Assembly: GCA_017444735.1 (NCBI GenBank)
Contig: JAFSWB010000085.1
Span: 1 to 32,780 of the forward strand
DNA from: Clostridia bacterium
Lineage (GTDB): Bacteria; Bacillota; Clostridia; Oscillospirales; CAG-272
Length of the DNA: 32,780 bases
Direction of reading: 5' to 3'
Made by a program: the position numbers and the translations under genes. Shown here in pieces: positions 24,749 to 32,780 of this stretch (position 1 is the stretch's first letter; each line of letters starts with the position of its first letter). The notes beneath the pieces were generated by a model. The model was not told the DNA's origin, ran no database searches, and worked only from the letters and a program-made list of their open reading frames with translations.

Positions 24749-26320
24749 ATGAGCGATCGGATTAAGTATAACGAGCCCTACGCGATCGAGATGCGGCACA
24801 TCACGAAGGTGTTTCCCGGTATCGTCGCCAACGACGATATCACGCTGCAGTTGAGACGCGGGGAGATCCACGCCCTTCTCGGAGAGAACGGCGCGGGAAA
24901 ATCAACTTTGATGTCAGTCCTTTTCGGGCTTTATCAGCCTGAAAAGGGTGAAATATACAAGGACGGGAAAAAGGTCGAGATAAACGACCCGAACGACGCG
25001 AACGATCTCGGTATCGGGATGGTCCATCAGCACTTCAAGCTCGTCGACGTCTTCACCGTCCTCGACAATATCATACTCGGCACGGAGCCGTCGACGCTCG
25101 GCTTCCTGCGCAAAAAGGAAGCGCGGAAAAAGGTCATGGAGCTGTCGGAGAATTACGGACTGAACGTCGATCCCGACGCGCTCGTCGAGGATATCACCGT
25201 CGGTATGCAGCAGCGCACCGAGATCCTCAAAATGCTCTACCGCGACAACGAGATCCTCATTTTCGACGAGCCGACCGCCGTTCTGACGCCGCAGGAGATC
25301 ACCGAGCTGATGGGGATCATCCGCGGGCTCGCCGAGGAAGGAAAATCGATCCTCTTTATTTCACATAAGCTGAACGAGATCATGGAGATCGCCGACAGAT
25401 GCACCGTTCTGCGCAAGGGCAAGTACGTCGGCACGGTCGATATCGCGAACACGACGAAGGAAGAGCTCTCCGCGATGATGGTCGGCAGAGACGTCAAGTT
25501 CGCGGTCGACAAGAAACCTGCCGATCCCGGAAAGACGGTCCTTGAGATCGAACATCTTTCGGTGAGGAGCCGCCTGCACAAGAAGCTCGCCGTCCGCGAC
25601 GTCTCGCTGACCGTCAGGGCGGGAGAGATCGTCTGCATCGCCGGTATCGACGGCAACGGACAGAGCGAGTTCGTCGGCGCGCTCTCCGGCCTTGAAAAAT
25701 GCGAGCCGGGAAGCCGCATCGTACTGAACGGCGAGGACGTGACTAAGAAGTCGATCCGCTACAAGAACACGCACGGCGTCTCACACATCCCCGAGGACAG
25801 ACACAAGCACGGCCTCGTCCTCGACTACACGCTCGAACAGAATCTCGTTCTTCAGCGTTATTTCGAGCCGCGCTTCCAGCACGGCGGATTCATAAAGTTC
25901 AACGAGGTGAGGGAGTACTCCGAGGGACTGATCGAAAAATACGACGTCCGCTCGGGGCAGGGTCCGATCACTCCGGCGCGCGGTATGTCGGGCGGCAACC
26001 AGCAGAAGGCGATCATCGCCCGCGAGCTCGACCGCGACCACGATCTTCTGATCGCCGTTCAGCCGACGCGCGGACTCGACGTCGGCGCGATAGAGTACAT
26101 ACACGAGCAGATCGTAGCGTCCCGCGACGCGGGACGCGCCGTCCTCCTGATCTCTCTTGAGCTCGAAGAAGTAATGAACCTCTCCGACCGCATCCTCGTG
26201 ATGTACGAGGGCGAGATCGTCGGAGAGTTCGATCCGAAGGAGACGACCGTTCAGGAGCTCGGCCTTTATATGGCGGGCGCCAGACGGCAGAACGGCGGGG
26301 AAGGAGGCGGAGAAAAGTGA
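24749..26320 (+). CDS. Nucleoside ABC transporter ATP-binding protein (NupO/YufO-like)
   Basis: The 523-aa protein has two ABC domains in one chain, as in the nucleoside and ribose-type importers. Domain 1 holds Walker [10 protein letters not shown] (45-53), Q-loop HQHFKL, a signature of the variant [12 protein letters not shown], and Walker [12 protein letters not shown] (D173). Domain 2 has a degenerate P-loop region ([11 protein letters not shown]) and the signature MSGGNQQK (about 413-420) followed by [14 protein letters not shown]. This asymmetry is normal for the family. The ATG at 24749 is 7 nt after GGAG (24738-24741). Its stop overlaps the GTG of the permease gene. It energises uptake together with the two permeases and the lipoprotein, corresponding to B. 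subtilis NupNOPQ. Confidence 0.93.
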   Translation: MSDRIKYNEPYAIEMRHITKVFPGIVANDDITLQLRRGEIHALLGENGAGKSTLMSVLFGLYQPEKGEIYKDGKKVEINDPNDANDLGIGMVHQHFKLVDVFTVLDNIILGTEPSTLGFLRKKEARKKVMELSENYGLNVDPDALVEDITVGMQQRTEILKMLYRDNEILIFDEPTAVLTPQEITELMGIIRGLAEEGKSILFISHKLNEIMEIADRCTVLRKGKYVGTVDIANTTKEELSAMMVGRDVKFAVDKKPADPGKTVLEIEHLSVRSRLHKKLAVRDVSLTVRAGEIVCIAGIDGNGQSEFVGALSGLEKCEPGSRIVLNGEDVTKKSIRYKNTHGVSHIPEDRHKHGLVLDYTLEQNLVLQRYFEPRFQHGGFIKFNEVREYSEGLIEKYDVRSGQGPITPARGMSGGNQQKAIIARELDRDHDLLIAVQPTRGLDVGAIEYIHEQIVASRDAGRAVLLISLELEEVMNLSDRILVMYEGEIVGEFDPKETTVQELGLYMAGARRQNGGEGGGEK

Positions 26321-27600
26321 AAAAAGAAAAGAAAGGACTTCTCGCGAGCGAGGGGATCCGCTCCGTCATAGCGTCGCTGATCTGCATCCTCGGCGGTCTC
26401 GTCGTCGGCTTCGTCGTCCTCGTCCTTCTCGCCGCTTTCAACGAGAACATCTCGTTCAGCGAGGCGTTCACCGGCATACTGACCGTTCTCGGCGGACCGT
26501 TCTCCGCGGGAAGCCCGCACGACGTCCTTTTCCAGTTCGGCAATATGCTCTTCCAGGCGACGCCGCTCATAATGACCGGTCTTTCCGTCGCGCTGGCGTT
26601 CAAGACGGGGCTCTTCAACATCGGCGCTCCCGGTCAGTACCTGATGGGCGCGATGGGCGCGCTCATCGTCTCGCTTTCGATCCCGACGACGGTCGTTCCC
26701 GCGGTGGTCGTGTGGATCCTCGCTTTACTCGCCGGGATCCTCCTCGGCGTTCTGTGGGGCGCGATCCCGGGCTTTTTCAAGGCGAAATTCAACGTCAACG
26801 AGGTCATCGTCTGCATAATGACGAACTGGATCGCGGCGAACGTCGTGTCCTGGGTCTTCAGCGCGCTTGACAAGGCCTCGAACGGCTTCTTCATCAACCA
26901 CGCGGAGACGAAGGTCAACTTCATCCGCAAGACGGCGACGAACGGCGTCGCGACGTGGTCCTTCGGCCTCAACGAGTTGTTCGGAGGATCATATCTCGAT
27001 ATCGGCATACTCATCGCGTCGCTTATCGCGGTCGCGCTCTATATCGTGATGAACAAGACGACGTTCGGCTACGAGCTCCGCGCGTGCGGCTTCAACAAGA
27101 ACGCCTCGAAGTACGCCGGAATGAACGAAAAGCGCAACATAATCCTCTCGATGGCGATCGCCGGCGGCCTCGCCGCGTGCGGCGCCGCGCTCTGGTGCCT
27201 CAACGGCGCGCAGGATTTCAAGTGGGAGACGTATCTGACGCTTCCCGCCGACGGATTCAACGGGATCCCCGCGGCGCTCCTCGCGAGCAACAACCCGATC
27301 GGCGTCATCTTTGCGGCGATCTTCCTCAAATATCTCGGCGCGGGCGGCTCTAACCTCGCGGCTTATACGTCGTTCAACGAGTACGTCAGCCCCCTGATAA
27401 TCGCCGTCATAATCTACTTCGCCGGCGCGTCCAAGCTGATAAAGGACCTGCTCGGCAAACGGTCGCGCAAGGATTTCGTCAAGATCCCGGACAAACCGAT
27501 CGTCACGCCGCCGGAGGATCCTCCGGCCGAGCCGGAGCCGGAGGAGGGACCGCCCGCGGATGAGCCGGCGGAGAAAACGGAAGGGGGTGAGGAGAAATGA
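26317..27600 (+). CDS. Nucleoside ABC transporter permease 1 (NupP-like)
   Basis: This 427-aa integral membrane protein of the branched-chain/ribose type permease family has about nine hydrophobic segments, including ICILGGLVVGFVVLVLLAAF near the N-terminus. It carries the family elements PLIMTGLSVALAFKTGLFNIGAPGQ, FNVNEVIVCIMTNWIA and FGYELRACGFNKNASKYAGM, the cytoplasmic loop that contacts the ATPase. The start is GTG 26317, overlapping the ATPase stop as GTGA, with GGAGGCGG upstream. The C-terminal tail of about 40 residues is rich in Pro and Glu (PPEDPPAEPEPEEG) and is longer than usual; its role is unknown. The next permease overlaps by 4 nt. Confidence 0.92.
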   Translation: MKKEKKGLLASEGIRSVIASLICILGGLVVGFVVLVLLAAFNENISFSEAFTGILTVLGGPFSAGSPHDVLFQFGNMLFQATPLIMTGLSVALAFKTGLFNIGAPGQYLMGAMGALIVSLSIPTTVVPAVVVWILALLAGILLGVLWGAIPGFFKAKFNVNEVIVCIMTNWIAANVVSWVFSALDKASNGFFINHAETKVNFIRKTATNGVATWSFGLNELFGGSYLDIGILIASLIAVALYIVMNKTTFGYELRACGFNKNASKYAGMNEKRNIILSMAIAGGLAACGAALWCLNGAQDFKWETYLTLPADGFNGIPAALLASNNPIGVIFAAIFLKYLGAGGSNLAAYTSFNEYVSPLIIAVIIYFAGASKLIKDLLGKRSRKDFVKIPDKPIVTPPEDPPAEPEPEEGPPADEPAEKTEGGEEK

Positions 27601-28577
27601 TCTTCGTACTTCAGAAAACGCTTATATTCACGATCCCTCTCCTTATCGTCGCTCTCGCCGGTATGTTCGCGGAGCGTTCGGGCATCATCAACATCGCCCT
27701 TGACGGTATCATGATCTTCGGCGCGTTCGCCGGAGCGCTCACGGCCTTCTTCCTCAGAAAGAATCCCGTCTTCGTCGATCACAACCAGCTCACGTTCGTC
27801 ATCGCGATGCTCGTGGCGGCGGTCGCGGGCGCTCTGTTCTCGCTGCTCCTCTCGTTTTCCGCGATCAAGCTGAAAGCGGACCAGACGATCGGCGGCACGG
27901 CGCTCAATATGCTCGCTCCCGCGATCGCTCTGTTCTTCATCAAGGTCTTCTTCAACAAGGATCAGCTCGAAATGGCTCCCGCGGTGAACTCGGCGGGGAA
28001 CGTGAAGGACTTCGGGTATTCCCTCAAGAACGACGGGCTCAACCCCGTTTTTCAGGTCTTCTTCGACAAGGCGTATATTTCCACGTTTATCGCGATCGGT
28101 CTCTTCATCCTGCTGTCGATCTTCATCTACAAGACGAAGACCGGACTCCGTCTCCGCTCGTGCGGCGAGCATCCGCAGGCGGCGGCGAGCGTCGGTATCG
28201 AAGTCAACAGGATGAGATATCTCGGAACGACGATCTCCGGCGCGCTCGCCGGGTTCGGCGGGTACGCGTATATCGCGACGGTCGCGAACGGAAACGCGAC
28301 GGGCGCGGTCGCCGGAATGGGCTTCCTCGCTCTGGCGATCATGATCTTCGGCAACTGGAAACCGCTCGGGATCGCGTTCGGCGCCCTGTTCTTCGGCTTT
28401 CTCAAATGCCTCTCCGTAAGCGCGGACAAGATCAGTTTTCTCAAGAGCCTCAACCTTCCGAAATATTTCTATAATCTCATCCCGTACGTCGCCGTTCTCC
28501 TCGTTCTCGCGTTCGCGTCGAAGCGTTCGCGCGCGCCCAAGGCGGAGGGTATACCGTACGACAAGGGTATGAGATAA
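27597..28577 (+). CDS. Nucleoside ABC transporter permease 2 (NupQ-like)
   Basis: The 326-aa second permease has the order of hydrophobic segments and the motifs FAERSGIINIALDGIMIFGAF, KADQTIGGTALNML and GLRLRSCGEHPQAAASVGI, as in NupQ/YufQ relatives; the last is the ATPase-contact loop. It forms the membrane channel with permease 1. The ATG at 27597 overlaps the preceding stop (ATGA). The pyrimidine phosphorylase gene begins 18 nt after its stop, so imported nucleosides meet their breakdown enzyme from the same transcript. Confidence 0.92.
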   Translation: MIFVLQKTLIFTIPLLIVALAGMFAERSGIINIALDGIMIFGAFAGALTAFFLRKNPVFVDHNQLTFVIAMLVAAVAGALFSLLLSFSAIKLKADQTIGGTALNMLAPAIALFFIKVFFNKDQLEMAPAVNSAGNVKDFGYSLKNDGLNPVFQVFFDKAYISTFIAIGLFILLSIFIYKTKTGLRLRSCGEHPQAAASVGIEVNRMRYLGTTISGALAGFGGYAYIATVANGNATGAVAGMGFLALAIMIFGNWKPLGIAFGALFFGFLKCLSVSADKISFLKSLNLPKYFYNLIPYVAVLLVLAFASKRSRAPKAEGIPYDKGMR

Positions 28578-28595
28578 GCGAAACGGAGAAAGACT

Positions 28596-29897
<1,302 letters not shown>

Positions 29898-29904
29898 AAA
29901 AAGC

Positions 29905-29942
29905 GGGCGGGAACGGCAAAAACGCCGTCCCCGCCCCTTTAC
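29905..29942 (+). terminator. Intrinsic terminator of transporter-pdp operon
   Basis: A 13-bp GC-rich stem with one mismatch (29905-29917 with 29924-29936) has an A-rich loop and is followed by CTTTACTTT. The T-rich tail overlaps a possible -35 of the next gene. Confidence 0.85.
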
Positions 29943-29966
29943 TTTATCAGGGAAAGATGGTAGAAT
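29938..29966 (+). promoter_or_regulatory. Probable promoter of oxidoreductase gene
   Basis: TTTACT (29938-29943), 17-bp spacer, TAGAAT (29961-29966), about 30 bp before ATG 29997. The -35 is weak and lies in the tail of the preceding terminator. Confidence 0.55.
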
Positions 29967-29996
29967 AAAAGCAGTTTATGAAAGGCGGTAAACCAA

Positions 29997-31135
29997 ATGT
30001 CAGACGCTGTTCTCAGCCAGTTCAAACAGAAAGAAGAAAAGAAAGAGGAAAAGGCCGGCAGAAAGCTCCGTATCGGGATCATCGGTACAGGGGGGATCTC
30101 GTGGGTCCACTTTTACCAGTACGCCAAAATGAACGACGTCGAGATCGTCGCTCTCGCGGACCTCGAGCCGTGGAAGGCGTATGAAAGGATAGAGCAGTTC
30201 AATCTCAGCCCCGACGTTCGCGTGTACTCCTCCGACAAGGAGTTGTTCGACAACGAAAAGGACCTCGACGGCGTGTCGATCTGCACGTACCACCGTCAGC
30301 ACGCGGGCCCGACGATCAACGCGCTCGAGCACGGCGTCAACGTCCTCCTCGAGAAGCCGTTCACCGTCACGCTCGACGAGGCGGTCGAGGTGATGCGCGC
30401 CGAGAAGAGAACGGGCAAATTCGTCTCCGTCGGCTTCCAGCCGCGGTTCGACGCAAATATGAAGATGATAAAGAAGATCGTCGAGTCCGGCGCTCTCGGC
30501 GAGATCTACTACATACAGACCGGAGGCGGCAGAAGACGCGGCATCCCCGGCGGCACGTTCATTGAGGACAGTACCGCGGGTATCGGCGCGGTCGGCGATA
30601 TCGGTTCCTACTCGCTCGATATGGTCCTCAACGCCGTCGGCTATCCGAAGCCGCTGACGATCACGGGCTACACGTCCGACTTCTTCGGCAAGGACCCGAA
30701 GTACAACGGCGAGGACGCGAAAAGGTTCTCCGTCGACGACTTCGCCGCGGCGTTCGTCCGTCTCGAGGGCGGTATCATCCTCGATTTCCGCATCTCGTGG
30801 GCGATGCACCCGACACTCCCGGCGACACGCTTATCCTCGGCAAGGAGGGCGCTCTCCGCATTCCGTCGACCGACTGCTGGAACGGCTCCGTCGGCGGTCC
30901 GATGACGCTTTATCACGATATCTGCGGAAAATGCGCGGAGACGATCGTTCCGCTCGTCGAAGAAGAGGACACCAACTTCTACAAGAAGGTCCGCTCGTTC
31001 CTCGACGCGATCAGGACCGGCGGCCCGGCTCCCGTCCCGACGTCGCAGATCGTCATCAATCAGGCGATAATCGACGGCATCGTCCGGAGCGCGAAGCTCG
31101 GACGCGAAATAGAGATAAACATACCCGAGATATAA
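29997..31135 (+). pseudogene. Gfo/Idh/MocA-family oxidoreductase, frameshifted
   Basis: A sugar or inositol-type NAD(P)-dependent dehydrogenase is split over two frames. The first part (from ATG 29997, ribosome site AGGCGG) contains a Lys/Glu-rich leader of about 25 aa, the Rossmann motif IGIIGTGGISWVHF, VLLEKPF with K120, and GDIGSYSLDM of the substrate domain. After residue WAMH (30798-30809) this frame turns into unrelated sequence, while the +2 frame continues correctly with DTPGDTLILGKEGALRIP to a stop at 31135. Restoring one base after CAC (for example CTC for CC at 30810-30811) would give WAMHLDTPGDT, the expected family sequence. So there is a one-base deletion near 30810, real or from sequencing. 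Otherwise the protein would be about 379 aa, normal for the family. The substrate is unknown. Confidence 0.85.
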
Positions 31136-31138
31136 CGT

Positions 31139-31186
31139 GACAGACGCGGCACGACCCCGACACCGAGGGGTGCCGCGCCTTCTGTC
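31139..31186 (+). terminator. Long hairpin after oxidoreductase gene
   Basis: Outer arms GACAGA/TCTGTC (31139-31144, 31181-31186) and inner arms of 8 bp (31145-31152, 31170-31177), with further CCCC/GGGG pairing in the loop. The T-run afterwards is poor, so this may be a weak terminator or an mRNA-stabilising structure. Confidence 0.5.
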
Positions 31187-31203
31187 TTGAAAAGGAGAGA
31201 GAT

Positions 31204-31248
31204 ATGGCGCGATTCTGTGAAAAATGCGGGAATCCGCTGCCGCGATAA
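31204..31248 (+). CDS. 14-codon zinc-ribbon-like ORF (remnant or leader peptide)
   Basis: ATG 31204 has an excellent ribosome site (AAAGGAG, 6-nt gap) and encodes MARFCEKCGNPLPR before TAA. This is exactly the first half-site (FCEKCGNPL) of the N-terminal zinc ribbons common in Firmicute membrane proteins, but the second CxxC is missing. It may be the stump of a gene lost when the region was rearranged, or a short leader peptide for the SLH gene that starts 52 nt later. Confidence 0.45.
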   Translation: MARFCEKCGNPLPR

Positions 31249-31300
31249 GATACGTAAACCTGATTTTTGCCGTACGGCATGATAAAAGGAGAATTAAACT

Positions 31301-32539
31301 ATGAGAAAATTGACTTTCAGAGCAACGCTCGCAGCCGTATTGGCGGTTCTGCTGTTTGCGTCGGCGCTTACTATTCCCGTCGCGGCGGGAACCATCGGAC
31401 ACGAAAAAATCCGATTGAACATCACCGGTCAGAAGGCGACGGTCAGGAAGACGTCGACGGTCTGCGCGGGCGAGATCCGCGTTAACGACGAGGTTGCCGT
31501 CAGATATCTTTATTCGGAAGACATAACAAGGTCAGCGGAGGTATTCGGCGCTTTGCGCGAGGCGTTCCGGGAAATGTCGGACGGCGGCGGGTTCGCGGAA
31601 CTCGTCCCTGAGCTCGCCGAAAAAGAACCGGATCCCGGGCTTGCCGCGTGCAGCGACGACGGGTACGCGGATAAAATGAACGACAGTTGGCGGAACGCGT
31701 CTGACGTCGGGCGGCTGCTCTATCCCGATCTGCAAGCCGTCGAACCGTCGTCTTCCGACCTTTTCACCCTTGACGGGGGATTCGCCGCGGGATGCGCGAA
31801 ACAGTGGAAAGACGTCGATATCGTTGACGACGCGGGTAACGACTGTAGGCTGTCCGGACCGCTCGGCGTACTGAACGCGGTGTTTTCCGACACCGTCACC
31901 TATACGGTGGAAGACGGCGTGCTTATAAAGCATATCGACAGGTTGATCGATTATGATTGCGAATCGGTCGGAGTTGTTATAACAAAGGTCAATATGAGGG
32001 ACCCCGGTTATTCGCCGACGCTGTTTGACGACGTTCCCCCGGGCGCGTACTATGAAGACGCCGTATACTCGGCGGTCCGGCGCGGGATCACCGTCGGGAC
32101 CGCTCCTTCGAAGTTCTCTCCCGACAGCGGATGCACCCGCGCGCAGGTCGTAACTTTTCTGTGGCGGGCGGCGGGGAAACCGAGCCCCGCGGCGACGGAC
32201 AATCCTTTCAGCGACGTTAAGCCCGAAGACTATTTCTATGACGCGGTCCTTTGGGCGGTCGAAAAAAAGCTGACCGCGGGAACGACAAAGAGCACCTTTT
32301 CTCCGGACGAAGTATGCACGAGGGGACAGATCGTCACGTTCCTCTGGCGCAGAGCGGCGGTTTCCGAAGCGAAGAGCGACAATCCGTTTGACGACGTGAA
32401 GAAAAGCGACTATTTCTACGACGCGGTCATATGGGCGGTCGACCGTAACGTGACGAAAGGGACGAGCCCGACGAAATTCTCACCCGAAGCCGTCTGCACG
32501 AGAGCGCAGATCGTCACGTTTATTTACCGCGCGGGGTAA
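31301..32539 (+). CDS. Exported protein with three C-terminal SLH domains
   Basis: The 412-aa protein starts at ATG 31301, 9 nt after AAGGAG. Its signal peptide MRKLTFRATLAAVLAVLLFASA ends near VAA-GT; it has Ala where the other SLH proteins of the window have the conserved Cys. Residues 30-235 are an unrecognised domain with several cysteines and a region of acidic helices (ALREAFREMSDGGGFAELV). Three SLH domains follow at about 241-290, 301-355 and 361-412, each with FSDV/FDDV, a YFYDAV helix and CTRAQ or CTRGQ. These repeats are closer to each other than to the N-terminal SLH set of the array, so they are a different SLH lineage. The cell surface is the expected location; the function of the N-terminal domain is unknown. 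A clear promoter is not visible; a 10-bp palindrome GCCGTACGGC (31269-31278) lies upstream. Confidence 0.85.
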   Translation: MRKLTFRATLAAVLAVLLFASALTIPVAAGTIGHEKIRLNITGQKATVRKTSTVCAGEIRVNDEVAVRYLYSEDITRSAEVFGALREAFREMSDGGGFAELVPELAEKEPDPGLAACSDDGYADKMNDSWRNASDVGRLLYPDLQAVEPSSSDLFTLDGGFAAGCAKQWKDVDIVDDAGNDCRLSGPLGVLNAVFSDTVTYTVEDGVLIKHIDRLIDYDCESVGVVITKVNMRDPGYSPTLFDDVPPGAYYEDAVYSAVRRGITVGTAPSKFSPDSGCTRAQVVTFLWRAAGKPSPAATDNPFSDVKPEDYFYDAVLWAVEKKLTAGTTKSTFSPDEVCTRGQIVTFLWRRAAVSEAKSDNPFDDVKKSDYFYDAVIWAVDRNVTKGTSPTKFSPEAVCTRAQIVTFIYRAG

Positions 32540-32608
32540 CGGTCGTCCGGCGTTTTTCCCTTTTCACGGAGGCGAACGCCGCGGCGGATCCGTTTGTCAA
32601 TAAAAAAA

Positions 32609-32640
32609 GCAAGGCGGGGGCGACCCCGCCTTGCGTTTCT
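32609..32640 (+). terminator. Intrinsic terminator after C-terminal SLH gene
   Basis: An 11-bp stem (32609-32619 with 32624-32634, loop GCGA), with an A-run before and GTTTCTT after. The 69 bases between the stop codon and this stem hold nothing recognisable. Confidence 0.88.
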
Positions 32641-32700
32641 TGTATCAAGAAAACCACGCGATAGTCGCGTGGTTCAAAAGAGGTTAACCGATGAGAAGAG

Positions 32701-32766
32701 AATCCTCCGTTTGTGGTAGAATAAAGAAGGCCTGCCAGCCAAACAAAGAACCACAAACGGAGGATT
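32701..32766 (+). promoter_or_regulatory. 17-bp perfect inverted repeat covering transposase ribosome site
   Basis: Arms 32701-32717 and 32750-32766 are perfectly complementary with a 32-nt spacer. The right arm contains the ribosome site GGAGG (32759-32763) for ATG 32774, so pairing would block translation. A -10-like TAGAAT (32717-32722) begins at the end of the left arm; transcripts starting from it would lack the left arm. Confidence 0.75.
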
Positions 32767-32773
32767 AACATCT

Positions 32774-32780
32774 ATGAAGA
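32774..32780 (+). CDS. Start of presumed TnpA transposase (3' partial)
   Basis: Only ATG AAG A is inside the window. The ribosome site GGAGG, 10 nt upstream, and the IS200-like leader are the only support. Confidence 0.45.

Larger units (their letters stand above)
32652..32780 (+). mobile_element. Left end of an IS200/IS605-type insertion sequence (partial)
   Basis: A short 10-bp hairpin AACCACGCGA-TAG-TCGCGTGGTT (32652-32674) is followed by about 100 nt of leader and a ribosome site and ATG at 32774. Subterminal hairpins of this kind, recognised as single strands by the Y1 transposase TnpA, and a long structured leader are characteristic of IS200-group elements. The transposase itself lies beyond the window, so the identity rests on architecture. 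The exact left tip is not determined; it should be a few bases before the hairpin. Confidence 0.62.

Noticed and set aside
24744-24752. Mini-ORF ATG-ATA-TGA overlapping the start of the ABC ATPase gene
   Set aside because: It looks like the arrangement before SLH copy 4, but here the ribosome site is only 2 nt from the mini-ORF and 7 nt from the true start, so the mini-ORF is probably not used.
30797-31135. Independent gene in the second frame of the oxidoreductase
   Set aside because: It is the continuation of the Gfo/Idh/MocA domain with no ribosome site before its apparent ATG.

Overview
The window looks like chromosomal DNA of an uncultured, GC-rich, low-branching Firmicute (Clostridia; an Oscillospirales- or Christensenellales-like gut bacterium). 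The reasons are strong GGAGG ribosome sites, sigma-A promoters with 17-bp spacers, surface proteins anchored by S-layer homology (SLH) domains, and a Bacillus/Clostridium-style nucleoside ABC transporter. Taxonomy is inferred from gene content only.

Region 1 (1-19715) is an array of six related exported proteins. Each has a signal peptide, three N-terminal SLH domains (binding to secondary cell-wall polymer) and a variable right-handed beta-helix module resembling GH141/GH120-type glycoside hydrolases. Copies 1 (5'-truncated by the window edge), 2, 4, 5 and 6 lie on +, copy 3 on -. Copies 1-2 and 4-5-6 are joined by a conserved 44-nt spacer and are probably co-transcribed. Copies 3 and 4 have near-consensus promoters. 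Copy 6 is a chimera whose beta-helix is replaced by a calcineurin-like metallophosphoesterase. Between the copies sit sugar and glycan genes: D-lyxose isomerase and a PfkB kinase (coupled to copy 2), a sialate O-acetylesterase, and an endonuclease/exonuclease/phosphatase-family protein followed by a small gene with an apparent ACG start. Together they suggest surface attack on a complex glycan plus use of an unusual ketose.

Region 2 (19755-29940) is a nearly complete nucleoside salvage and catabolism locus in two transcription units: tdk-deoC-deoD-deoB/cdd, then a nucleoside-binding lipoprotein, ABC ATPase, two permeases and pyrimidine-nucleoside phosphorylase. Nucleosides would be imported, cytidine deaminated, bases released by phosphorolysis, and (deoxy)ribose-1-phosphate isomerised by DeoB and, for deoxyribose, cleaved by DeoC to acetaldehyde and glyceraldehyde-3-phosphate. 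The notable feature is a single ORF joining phosphopentomutase to cytidine deaminase.

Region 3 (29938-32780) holds a Gfo/Idh/MocA oxidoreductase broken by a one-base frameshift, a 14-codon zinc-ribbon-like ORF, a second type of SLH protein with C-terminal SLH domains, and the left end of what appears to be an IS200/IS605-type insertion sequence. A 17-bp perfect inverted repeat there covers the ribosome site of the transposase start.

Most interesting: the DeoB-Cdd fusion; the mosaic and partly inverted SLH array, which resembles a surface-variation reservoir; the beta-helix/phosphoesterase chimera; and several small translational devices (a coupled start created by codon choice, a two-codon ORF before copy 4, an ACG-start small gene, and fold-back control of the IS transposase).
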